Shown: piece by piece, positions 1 to 4,699 of the stretch
Layout: each line of letters begins with the position of its first letter
Position numbering within the stretch: position 1 is the first letter of the stretch
Program-made: the position numbers and the translations under genes
The notes under the pieces: model-generated
Database searches by the model: none
The model's input: only the letters and a program-made list of their open reading frames with translations
What the model was told of the DNA's origin: nothing
NCBI GenBank assembly: GCA_964550225.1
Contig: CAZJXT010000036.1
Coordinates: 1 to 5,534 of the forward strand
Direction of reading: 5' to 3'
Source: CAIXMG01 sp964550225
GTDB lineage: Bacteria; Patescibacteriota; Minisyncoccia; Phycocordibacterales; UBA1006
Length of the DNA: 5,534 bases

Positions 1-705
1 AAGCTCGTCATTATTAATAGCATCAACATCGGCATTATGAGTAAACAGTTTTGTGATACTGTTAAAATTATCAGCATCATATTCATAAATGCGTGACTCG
101 AGCATACCTATATGATCTTCAGTAACTGTATTAGAACGAATAGCGTTTAAAATTTTAAGAAAATCATCATCGTCTTGACGGTGTTGTTCGGTGAGGTAAC
201 ACATCACAAGCCCCATGGTTTTCCATGCCTGAGATTCAATGACAAGCACAGCATCTCCTTGTCTACTGATAGGAGGAAGTTGGAACATGTCTCCACATAA
301 AATAACTTGAATACCCCCAAATGGTTTTTCAGGATTTCTTTTAAACGATCGACATACTCGGTCGAGGGTGTCCAAAAAAGTACCTGACAACATTGAAATT
401 TCATCAATAATTAAAACGCGTACTTGATCATAACGATCCCAGAGATATTTTTTCTCTTCAAGTTGATCAATATCATAATCACTCAAATACTCGTGAATAC
501 CGAGTCCTGACCATGCATGAATCGTCATACCTCCCATATGAGTCGCTGCAATTCCTGTACTTGCTGTTACGGCAACATTAACGCTATGTTCTCGAAGGTG
601 TTTAATGTATGCATTTAATACATATGTTTTACCGGCCCCAGCAGAACCTGTGAGAAAAACATTGTGTCCCATTTTTAAAATGTCGAGTGCAGCTGCTTGG
701 GTCAT
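1..705 (-). CDS. Pif1/RecD-like superfamily 1B DNA helicase, N-terminal part (runs off the window)
   Basis: The reverse strand reads open from ATG at 705 to the window edge, giving 235 residues; the C-terminal part is missing. Helicase motifs appear in order: Walker A GSAGAGKT (about residues 20-27), motif Ia TASTGIAA (47-54) followed by THMGGMTIHAWSG, Walker B IIDEISM (99-105), motif III GGIQVILCGDMFQLPP (130-145), LTEQHRQ (171-177), and FTHNADVDAINNDEL at the edge, as in Pif1 proteins. The family consists of ATP-dependent 5'-3' DNA helicases that unwind forks, R-loops or G-quadruplexes; which role applies here is unknown. An in-frame TAA just upstream excludes a longer start, and no Shine-Dalgarno is visible. 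The gene lies 15 nt after the stop of the preceding unknown gene, so it is probably the third gene of an operon. The N-terminus reaches Walker A within 20 residues, with no extra N-terminal domain. Confidence 0.93.
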   Translation of the reverse strand, partial: MTQAAALDILKMGHNVFLTGSAGAGKTYVLNAYIKHLREHSVNVAVTASTGIAATHMGGMTIHAWSGLGIHEYLSDYDIDQLEEKKYLWDRYDQVRVLIIDEISMLSGTFLDTLDRVCRSFKRNPEKPFGGIQVILCGDMFQLPPISRQGDAVLVIESQAWKTMGLVMCYLTEQHRQDDDDFLKILNAIRSNTVTEDHIGMLESRIYEYDADNFNSITKLFTHNADVDAINNDEL

Positions 706-720
706 AGGAGTTATTATACT

Positions 721-1251
721 TTAAATTTTCCTACTATCATATGCCCAGTGCAGTACCGCCTGTCGCTGTTTCGGTCTACAGAATTCATCGCCTGGACGAC
801 AATGGTTCGCAATTTGCGTGATATGGCGTCGTATAGCGAGCCAGCGCTTGATCTGACGATTATCCTCGTCAGGAATTCTACGCCCCATATAATAGCGACA
901 ATACCATTGAAACCATCCCCGTGGGTCTTCGTGATAAATCCATCCATTTTTTTTCCATACCGATAGTGGCTGGGATGCGTTTACTTGGAAATAATTTATT
1001 TTCGGATCTCGTTTATGTGATCGTTTGTCTTGAAACTTGGCACGGGTAAACCAATCAGCTGGAAATTCTTTCGTGCAGTCACGCATATAGATACCACCAA
1101 ATACCCCGAGCGTTAACATCTGTTTTGGGGTGAGTTGGGGTTTAAATCGAGGATCAAACTGTTTTCCGATAGGAGCTGTTAGTTCATAGGAATATCCTCG
1201 TTGCATTGTATCGTTGACTCGAATAATTTTTTTAGTCATATTATTTTTCAT
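721..1251 (-). CDS. Conserved protein of unknown function, Trp/Tyr/Arg-rich (DPRGWFQWYCRYY motif)
   Basis: This 176-aa protein has no signal peptide or membrane segment. It is basic and rich in aromatics. Striking blocks are LTPKQMLTLGVFGGIYMRDC (about 40-59), EFPADWF (62-68), NASQPLSVWKKNGWI (91-105), DPRGWFQWYCRYYMGRR (109-125) and RQAVLHWAYD (163-172). I recognise this pattern as a widespread hypothetical family, but I know of no established function and cannot name a domain. Cysteines lie at 59, 118, 151 and 158, without a clear metal-binding pattern. The start overlaps the end of the upstream gene by 11 nt. A second ATG at 1239, giving MTKKIIRVNDTMQ, is an equally possible start; neither has a good Shine-Dalgarno. 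It sits between the transglutaminase-like gene and the Pif1 helicase and is probably co-transcribed with both. Confidence 0.85.
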   Translation of the reverse strand: MKNNMTKKIIRVNDTMQRGYSYELTAPIGKQFDPRFKPQLTPKQMLTLGVFGGIYMRDCTKEFPADWFTRAKFQDKRSHKRDPKINYFQVNASQPLSVWKKNGWIYHEDPRGWFQWYCRYYMGRRIPDEDNRQIKRWLAIRRHITQIANHCRPGDEFCRPKQRQAVLHWAYDSRKI

Positions 1252-1822
1252 ATTCTACAATTTTTCCAGCCTTGCGTTCTACAGGATCAGCAAGACGTAA
1301 TTTTTTAATATATTGCTTTGGAACAATAGTATGATGCGGAAGATTATCAAGCTCTTCATCAATCCCCCACAAATCACCATCACTATCAATCCAATCTTCA
1401 AATTCATTTAAATCAAGTGGATCAGAATAGGATCGTAATGTTTTTGTTCCGTCATTCAAAAAGTATTCATGAAAATAGGACATAACAAGTTCTCGAATAT
1501 TTTTATAGATAGGTTCACGGTAGCGCAACACCGCATGATTTGTTTTTGAGAGCGCTCCCCATAATCCATCTATTTTAAACAAGGCAATGACATGATCTTG
1601 GTCATTGTGTGTAGATTTTAAATACATAATCAAAGGCCTATGTCCAATTTGTGATAATAAATATGCACCAAGAATTGCTCCTTCAAAACAGTGGGCAGAA
1701 TTTTTTTTCATTGTATTCACAGGTGATGATAAACTGTCACCATCTTTCTCAAAATTAAAAGGGATACTATTCAAGTAGTCCTGAATTTTTGCTGGGGTAG
1801 TGAGTTTTTTAATAGCTGGCAT
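1241..1822 (-). CDS. Conserved hypothetical protein, possible transglutaminase-like fold
   Basis: This 193-aa protein has no signal peptide or transmembrane helix. The central part, NSAHCFEGAILGAYLLSQIG (41-60) followed by DQDHVIALFKIDGLWGAL (74-91), has a Cys at the start of a helix (C45) and a His before a strand (H77). This is the Cys-then-His arrangement of transglutaminase-like and papain-like cysteine enzymes. Possible third residues are N95 or D86, which is uncertain. The next block, NHAVLRYREPIYKNIRELVMSYFHEYF (95-121), looks conserved and the C-terminal third is acidic (EFEDWIDSDGDLWGIDEELD). The enzyme assignment is inference from motif layout; a non-catalytic relative is equally possible. 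This is the first gene of the minus-strand operon. An extended -10 lies only 8 nt upstream of the ATG, so the mRNA may be nearly leaderless, and no Shine-Dalgarno is seen. Confidence 0.85.
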   Translation of the reverse strand: MPAIKKLTTPAKIQDYLNSIPFNFEKDGDSLSSPVNTMKKNSAHCFEGAILGAYLLSQIGHRPLIMYLKSTHNDQDHVIALFKIDGLWGALSKTNHAVLRYREPIYKNIRELVMSYFHEYFLNDGTKTLRSYSDPLDLNEFEDWIDSDGDLWGIDEELDNLPHHTIVPKQYIKKLRLADPVERKAGKIVEYEK

Positions 1823-1830
1823 GTTTATTT

Positions 1831-1839
1831 ATTTTAACA
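1831..1839 (-). promoter_or_regulatory. Extended -10 promoter of the 1822-to-1 operon
   Basis: On the minus strand this reads TGT-TAAAAT, an extended -10 (TGn) with 5 of 6 matches to TATAAT. It lies 8 nt before the ATG at 1822 and directly after the T-tract of the preceding terminator, with no recognisable -35. Transcription would start within a few bases of the start codon. AT-rich DNA makes chance matches common. Confidence 0.4.
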
Positions 1840-1840
1840 T

Positions 1841-1867
1841 AAAAAGCGCCACATTAAGTGACGCCTT
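1841..1867 (-). terminator. Rho-independent terminator after the 99-aa Cys protein gene
   Basis: On the minus strand the arms GCGTCAC and GTGGCGC pair over 7 bp (one G-U) around a TTAAT loop. They are extended by AAG pairing with the first bases of the T-tract and are followed by TTTTT. It lies 25 nt after the stop of the minus-strand gene ending at 1892, which supports that small ORF being a real gene. Confidence 0.82.
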
Positions 1868-1891
1868 CTTCCTTTGCTCATACTTAGGGGA

Positions 1892-2191
1892 TTAAGCACG
1901 ATGCGCGTGTCGAAGTTTTTTTTGAAGATTATATTTTTTATGAGTGACATCACCACATCCAATAATTGTAATTTTAAATTTATCTGGCTTGATTTTAAAC
2001 TCAAGTAAATGATTACAGTTTTTACAAAAAATAAATATACAGTCTGTAACTCCTGAAGCACAATCGATGTTTAGTTCAGCCCGAGCTATTTTTTGAGTAA
2101 TTAATAAGAAAGCGTTTTCAAATTCTACAGTGAGATCGGCAAGACAGGCGCGATTATAGCAAGAAAATTCTGAAATATCTTGAACTGTCAT
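1892..2191 (-). CDS. Small cysteine-containing protein of unknown function
   Basis: This 99-aa protein is not one I recognise. It has seven cysteines (residues 11, 16, 44, 51, 56, 59, 79), including a CKNC knuckle at 56-59 and a CG at 79-80. It also has several histidines in the basic tail (KKYNLQKKLRHAHRA), so a small metal-binding fold is possible but not shown. There is no clear signal peptide or membrane segment. Evidence that it is a gene: the ORF sits neatly between the end of the nth-like gene and a strong terminator, and a candidate promoter precedes it. No Shine-Dalgarno is visible before the ATG. A 75-codon ORF in another frame (1834-2061) runs through the terminator and is less likely. 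Confidence 0.65.
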   Translation of the reverse strand: MTVQDISEFSCYNRACLADLTVEFENAFLLITQKIARAELNIDCASGVTDCIFIFCKNCNHLLEFKIKPDKFKITIIGCGDVTHKKYNLQKKLRHAHRA

Positions 2192-2216
2192 AGTTTTGAA
2201 TATTTATTTAAAAAAT

Positions 2217-2245
2217 ATAATAACATACTTTATTATATTAATCAA
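2217..2245 (-). promoter_or_regulatory. Candidate sigma70-like promoter for the 99-aa protein gene
   Basis: On the minus strand TTGATT-N17-TATTAT ends about 25 nt before the ATG at 2191. The -35 overlaps the last codons of the endonuclease III gene. Spacing is ideal, but the local DNA is nearly all A and T, so the match is weak evidence. Confidence 0.35.
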
Positions 2246-2861
2246 GTAGTGCCTGCCACAACGGATCATTATTTTTATCATACCCTCTCGCCTTCCCTTC
2301 CTTTCTTCCATAATCCTTGATGGCATATGCTGCGCGTTTCCAATCTTTCTTTGGGATAATATTCTGTAAATCTTTTTCTATTTTATCTGCGTTGTTTGAT
2401 TTTGATAATCCAAAACGTTTTGCAAATCGAATTACGTGTGTATCTACTGGTATGCCGAAATTTTTATCACCGAGGTGTGATAAAACTACCACGGCGGTTT
2501 TTCTTCCTACCCCAGGCAATGTCAGCAATGATTCCTCGTCTCGTGGAACTTTGCTTTTAAAATTTTTTACGAGAAGTTGTGCAGTTGCTTTAATATACCG
2601 CGCCTTGGCGTTGTAGTAATTAATGCTTTTTATGTTTTTTGCAATCTTACCAAGGGGTGCAGCAGCAAGCTTCTCAGGTGTTGGATATTTTTTAAATAAT
2701 TCTTTTGTCACCTTGTTTACTCCTTCATCCGTCATTTGTGCTGACAAAATCACCGCAATGAGCAGTTCATATGCATTCCTATGATCCAAATACGTCCTGG
2801 TCCTCCTATAGGTCTTATTCAACACCGGCCAGATTTTTTGCCAGGTTTCGATTGGTTTCAT
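2238..2861 (-). CDS. nth: Endonuclease III-type DNA glycosylase/AP lyase lacking the [4Fe-4S] cluster
   Basis: This is a base-excision repair enzyme of the HhH-GPD superfamily, which removes oxidised pyrimidines and nicks abasic sites. Visible family blocks, numbered from the upstream ATG at 2876, are YELLIAVILSAQMTD (36-50), SINYYNAKARYI (84-95), the helix-hairpin-helix LPGVGRKTA (120-128) with catalytic Lys126, and VDTHV (144-148) with catalytic Asp145. E. coli Nth ends with four cysteines binding a [4Fe-4S] cluster (C-X6-C-X2-C-X5-C). Here the region after AYAIKDYGRKEGKARG has none, and the whole protein contains no cysteine. I chose ATG 2861 (207 aa) because AAAGGA lies 5 nt before it and the predicted transcription start falls near 2876. 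ATG 2876 (212 aa, starting MKRIPMKPIE) is the in-frame alternative. The gene seems to be transcribed alone from its own promoter. Confidence 0.93.
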   Translation of the reverse strand: MKPIETWQKIWPVLNKTYRRTRTYLDHRNAYELLIAVILSAQMTDEGVNKVTKELFKKYPTPEKLAAAPLGKIAKNIKSINYYNAKARYIKATAQLLVKNFKSKVPRDEESLLTLPGVGRKTAVVVLSHLGDKNFGIPVDTHVIRFAKRFGLSKSNNADKIEKDLQNIIPKKDWKRAAYAIKDYGRKEGKARGYDKNNDPLWQALLD

Positions 2862-2882
2862 AGGAATCCTTTTCATGGGGTG

Positions 2883-2891
2883 AGTATAGCA
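2883..2891 (-). promoter_or_regulatory. Extended -10 promoter of the nth-like gene
   Basis: On the minus strand TGC-TATACT matches an extended -10 (5 of 6 to TATAAT). It ends 6 nt before ATG 2876 and 21 nt before ATG 2861. The predicted start of transcription is near 2876, which favours the 2861 start codon with its AAAGGA site. No good -35 is present, because that region is occupied by a terminator hairpin. Confidence 0.5.
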
Positions 2892-2897
2892 GAAATA

Positions 2898-2929
2898 AAA
2901 AAACCATGAACAAATTTGTTCAGGGTTTT
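2898..2929 (-). terminator. Rho-independent terminator after the 107-aa protein gene; near-perfect dyad
   Basis: On the minus strand the arms AAAACCCTGAACAA and TTGTTCATGGTTTT pair with one C-T mismatch, and the second arm runs on into T7. It follows the stop of the gene at 2958 by about 28 nt. On the plus strand the hairpin is followed by TTTT, so it could also act there. The core TGAACAAATTTGTTCA is a perfect 16-bp palindrome. Confidence 0.8.
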
Positions 2930-2931
2930 CC

Positions 2932-2950
2932 CGTCATATTTTTAATGACG
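2932..2950. repeat. Small inverted repeat between stop codon and terminator
   Basis: CGTCAT and ATGACG (6-bp arms) flank a 7-nt AT loop, just downstream of the stop of the 107-aa gene and just before the main terminator hairpin. There is no T-tract of its own. It may be an RNA 3'-end stabilising hairpin or chance. Confidence 0.45.
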
Positions 2951-2957
2951 AAAATCA

Positions 2958-3281
2958 TCAAAACTTAATAATACCACTTGAAATACCAAAAGGTTTCCAG
3001 TTGTCTTTACCTTCAAGGTCTGGATTGTTATAAAATCCGTTTGCGGTAAATTTGAAACTTTTGCCGGAATCGTCCAGTCTTTCTACTGATATAATCAACA
3101 GTCGGAGAGTGTCCAGTGCAAAAGGTTCCTTGAGTTCAAAATCATCCACCTTTACTTCGAAAAATTTATTCTCAGAAGTTGGCGATGTTAATGACTTTAA
3201 AAAATCTGAAAGTGCAGAATGTTCAAATATTTTTCGTTTGTTGCCATTCTGTAAAACAACATGATTGTTTTTTGGAGCCAT
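2958..3281 (-). CDS. Hypothetical 107-aa protein, single-gene transcription unit
   Basis: I do not recognise this protein. It has 107 residues, is soluble-looking, and has no cysteine, signal peptide or membrane segment. The N-terminus is basic (MAPKNNHVVLQNGNKRK). The middle alternates hydrophobic and charged residues in a beta-like way (KFFEVKVDDFELKEPFALDTLRLLIISVERL, about 39-69, and SFKFTANGFY, 75-84), and the C-terminus is GISSGIIKF. It is a complete transcription unit, with a strong promoter (TTGACA and an extended TACAAT) upstream and a good terminator downstream, so it is very probably expressed. No Shine-Dalgarno precedes the ATG. Two dyads in and around the promoter suggest it is controlled by a repressor. 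It stops with TGA, which argues against codes that reassign UGA. Confidence 0.72.
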   Translation of the reverse strand: MAPKNNHVVLQNGNKRKIFEHSALSDFLKSLTSPTSENKFFEVKVDDFELKEPFALDTLRLLIISVERLDDSGKSFKFTANGFYNNPDLEGKDNWKPFGISSGIIKF

Positions 3282-3300
3282 AATATATGGTTTTAGATGA

Positions 3301-3316
3301 ACAATAGTATTATTGT
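3301..3316. promoter_or_regulatory. Operator-like dyad over the -10 and start region of the 107-aa gene
   Basis: ACAATA-GTAT-TATTGT is a perfect 6-bp inverted repeat with a 4-bp centre. It overlaps the -10 (3312-3317) and the expected transcription start of the 2958-3281 gene. A repressor site or a 5'-leader hairpin are both possible; no protein is identified. Confidence 0.4.
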
Positions 3317-3339
3317 ATCATATATCCAATATATGTCAA
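3312..3339 (-). promoter_or_regulatory. Strong sigma70-like promoter for the 107-aa protein gene
   Basis: On the minus strand this reads TTGACA-N16-TACAAT with TGA before the -10 (extended -10). The -35 is a perfect consensus and overlaps the stop region of the transporter gene. The expected leader is about 24 nt. This is one of the two best promoters in the window. Confidence 0.75.
3319..3335. promoter_or_regulatory. Perfect dyad inside the promoter spacer
   Basis: CATATAT-CCA-ATATATG is a perfect 7-bp inverted repeat filling nearly all of the 16-bp spacer between -35 and -10 of the 107-aa gene. The same arrangement is seen at the lexA promoter, where the dyad is an SOS-type operator. The sequence here differs, so a different regulator would be expected. 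Confidence 0.4.
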
Positions 3340-4487
3340 GTTTGTTGTATTTCTTTTCGCACCATCCCCCACCCTACAAATCCTAATATCCCTGCGATTA
3401 CGAACGGCAGTGCTGGGTGGTTGATATACGTAGCCGTTGCGATAAGTGGACCGATAATCATAGACAGTGACATGATGGATCCAGAGATTCCTACATATTC
3501 ACCCCTTTTTGTAGGATTAATACTTGAAAACAGGCTTCCAAACGCCATACGCAAATTTCCTTGGCCAATAGTTCCTAAAATCATTCCGACAAGGAAAACC
3601 CAAAGGATGGCAATAGATTGCATGAGCGATGCAATTCCCCATACTACAAACATCATAACGAGGATTTGTTGCTTGGTAAAATATTTGAGCCATACCTTTT
3701 TCAAAAGGAGTGTTTGGTTGAGTACAATCATTACCCCAACAGCAGCGAACAAGAGTCCTGTTGCTGTACTTCCCATGCCAAATATTCTATTTACATACAA
3801 TGCAAAAGTTCCTTGTTGTGTTGCAATCGCGATGCCAAACAATAGCCATGCAATAAATAGCATGCGCGCTTCAGCATTTTTTAATCCATCCCAAATTGGT
3901 TTAAAGGGATTCAGTGAAATTCGTGGATGCTCGCTTGGTTTGGTATGTGTTTCTGGGAGGAAGAAATATGCGAGGACTGCATTAATTGCAGCAAGTATTC
4001 CTACGAACCAAAATGGTACTGTGTTTCCAAAATGCGCCAATAATCCCCCAAGTGCGGGTCCAATAATAAATCCAATACCAAAAAGTGCTCCGAAGAGTCC
4101 CATGTTTACACTGCGTTCCTTATCATCTGTGGCAATATCAGCAAGGAGTGTCTGCGCGGTAGTAATATTCCCTGCAGCGAATCCATCAATAATACGTCCT
4201 GCAAAAAGCCAGATAATTGTTTTCGCCTTGGCAAATACGAGCCAACCAATTGCAGTACTGATAATACTTCCAATCAATACCGGACGTCGGCCAATTTTAT
4301 CAGACAATGCTCCGAGGAATGGTGCAGACAAAAAAGCGAGGAGTGCATACGTTGCAAAGAGTAACGTTACTGCAATATCAGTAACCCCAAATAATTTTAC
4401 ATAAAATGGAAGTACAGGAATAATTACCCCGATTCCAAGGACATCAATAAAAATGGTAAATAAAATTAAAGCTTTTGTTTTGTTCAT
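3336..4487 (-). CDS. Major facilitator superfamily drug/H+ antiporter-like transporter (DHA1/TetA-like)
   Basis: This is an inner-membrane transporter of 383 residues with about 12 predicted hydrophobic helices. Helix 1 (ALILFTIFIDVLGIGVIIPVL) resembles TetA-type pumps. The MFS signature motif A lies in the TM2-TM3 loop as GALSDKIGRRPV (59-70). GRIIDGFAAGNITTAQTLLADI (97-118) and the antiporter motif C region, GFIIGPALGG (139-148), follow. A longer cytoplasmic loop (about 180-205, PETHTKPSEHP) separates the two halves. The second-half motif A is degenerate. Proton-driven export of a small molecule or drug is likely from the family; the substrate cannot be told, and calling it tetracycline resistance would be over-reading. 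No Shine-Dalgarno is visible. An extended -10 lies 12 nt upstream of the ATG. The gene is divergent from the lexA operon and stops with TGA. Confidence 0.93.
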   Translation of the reverse strand: MNKTKALILFTIFIDVLGIGVIIPVLPFYVKLFGVTDIAVTLLFATYALLAFLSAPFLGALSDKIGRRPVLIGSIISTAIGWLVFAKAKTIIWLFAGRIIDGFAAGNITTAQTLLADIATDDKERSVNMGLFGALFGIGFIIGPALGGLLAHFGNTVPFWFVGILAAINAVLAYFFLPETHTKPSEHPRISLNPFKPIWDGLKNAEARMLFIAWLLFGIAIATQQGTFALYVNRIFGMGSTATGLLFAAVGVMIVLNQTLLLKKVWLKYFTKQQILVMMFVVWGIASLMQSIAILWVFLVGMILGTIGQGNLRMAFGSLFSSINPTKRGEYVGISGSIMSLSMIIGPLIATATYINHPALPFVIAGILGFVGWGMVRKEIQQT

Positions 4488-4499
4488 ATAAGTTTATAT

Positions 4500-4508
4500 A
4501 GTGTAGCA
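4500..4508 (-). promoter_or_regulatory. Extended -10 promoter of the MFS gene
   Basis: On the minus strand TGC-TACACT is an extended -10 ending 12 nt before the ATG at 4487. The predicted leader is only about 5 nt, and no good -35 is seen. Confidence 0.4.
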
Positions 4509-4525
4509 CATCTTTGTATGAGTTT

Positions 4526-4594
4526 TTCTTGATAAAAAAATTATTATTTCTTTATTATTTCTTTATTTTAAATTTATAAATTCTTGATAAAAAA
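4526..4594. repeat. AT-rich segment with 14-bp direct repeats and an 11-bp tandem repeat
   Basis: TTCTTGATAAAAAA occurs at 4526-4539 and again at 4581-4594. Between them TTATTATTTCT is repeated in tandem at 4541-4551 and 4552-4562, with a partial third copy. The segment is almost entirely A and T. It lies in the divergent intergenic region between the transporter and the lexA operon, next to a DnaA-box sequence. It may be an upstream promoter element, an easily melted region, or slippage-made sequence. Confidence 0.6.
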
Positions 4595-4615
4595 TTTATT
4601 CCGTGTTGTATTTAA

Positions 4616-4624
4616 TTATCCACA
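4616..4624 (+). promoter_or_regulatory. Perfect DnaA-box sequence
   Basis: TTATCCACA is an exact match to the E. coli high-affinity DnaA box. It lies 11 bp upstream of the -35 of the lexA operon, beside an AT-rich repeat segment. I found no second box in the window, so this may be a transcriptional DnaA site or chance rather than an origin. Confidence 0.4.
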
Positions 4625-4634
4625 GATATTTTTC

Positions 4635-4663
4635 TTGCATGTGAACGAACGTTCACATATACT
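4635..4663 (+). promoter_or_regulatory. sigma70-like promoter of the lexA operon
   Basis: TTGCAT-N17-TATACT has ideal spacing, with 4 of 6 -35 matches and 5 of 6 -10 matches. Transcription should start near 4670, giving a leader of about 30 nt before ATG 4700. The spacer is filled by the SOS-type operator, so repression by LexA would block RNA polymerase directly. Confidence 0.8.
4639..4658. promoter_or_regulatory. LexA operator (SOS box, GAAC-N4-GTTC type)
   Basis: ATGTGAAC-GAAC-GTTCACAT is a 20-bp dyad with perfect 8-bp arms around a 4-bp centre. The core GAAC-N4-GTTC matches the Bacillus-type SOS (Cheo) box. It occupies the spacer between -35 and -10 of the operon that encodes LexA, as expected for autoregulation. 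The LexA link is inference from the sequence match and position. Confidence 0.82.
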
Positions 4664-4699
4664 AATCATGTACAAGAATTAAGAAAAACTTTTAATTAT

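Noticed and set aside
1834..2061. Minus-strand ORF of 75 codons overlapping the Cys-containing protein
   Set aside because: It runs through the rho-independent terminator at 1841-1867 and has no start context; the 1892-2191 frame fits the terminator and promoter better.
2317..2616. Plus-strand ORF opposite nth
   Set aside because: It is a shadow of the conserved endonuclease III frame, with no promoter or homology seen.
3313..4404. Long plus-strand open frame (363 codons) opposite the transporter gene
   Set aside because: It mirrors the MFS coding frame, is composed of low-plausibility sequence, and the minus-strand protein has clear family motifs.
3336..4487. Tetracycline-resistance gene
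   Set aside because: TetA-like motifs in helix 1 and motif A are shared by many DHA1 exporters, so substrate cannot be assigned from sequence and no Tet repressor is adjacent.
4541..4570. CRISPR-like or satellite repeat array
   Set aside because: The 11-bp unit is repeated only about 2.5 times, has no spacers and is low-complexity A/T.
4526..4624. Chromosomal replication origin
   Set aside because: Only one DnaA box was found and no dnaA, dnaN, rpmH or gyr genes are present, so it is reported only as a lone box beside an AT-rich repeat.
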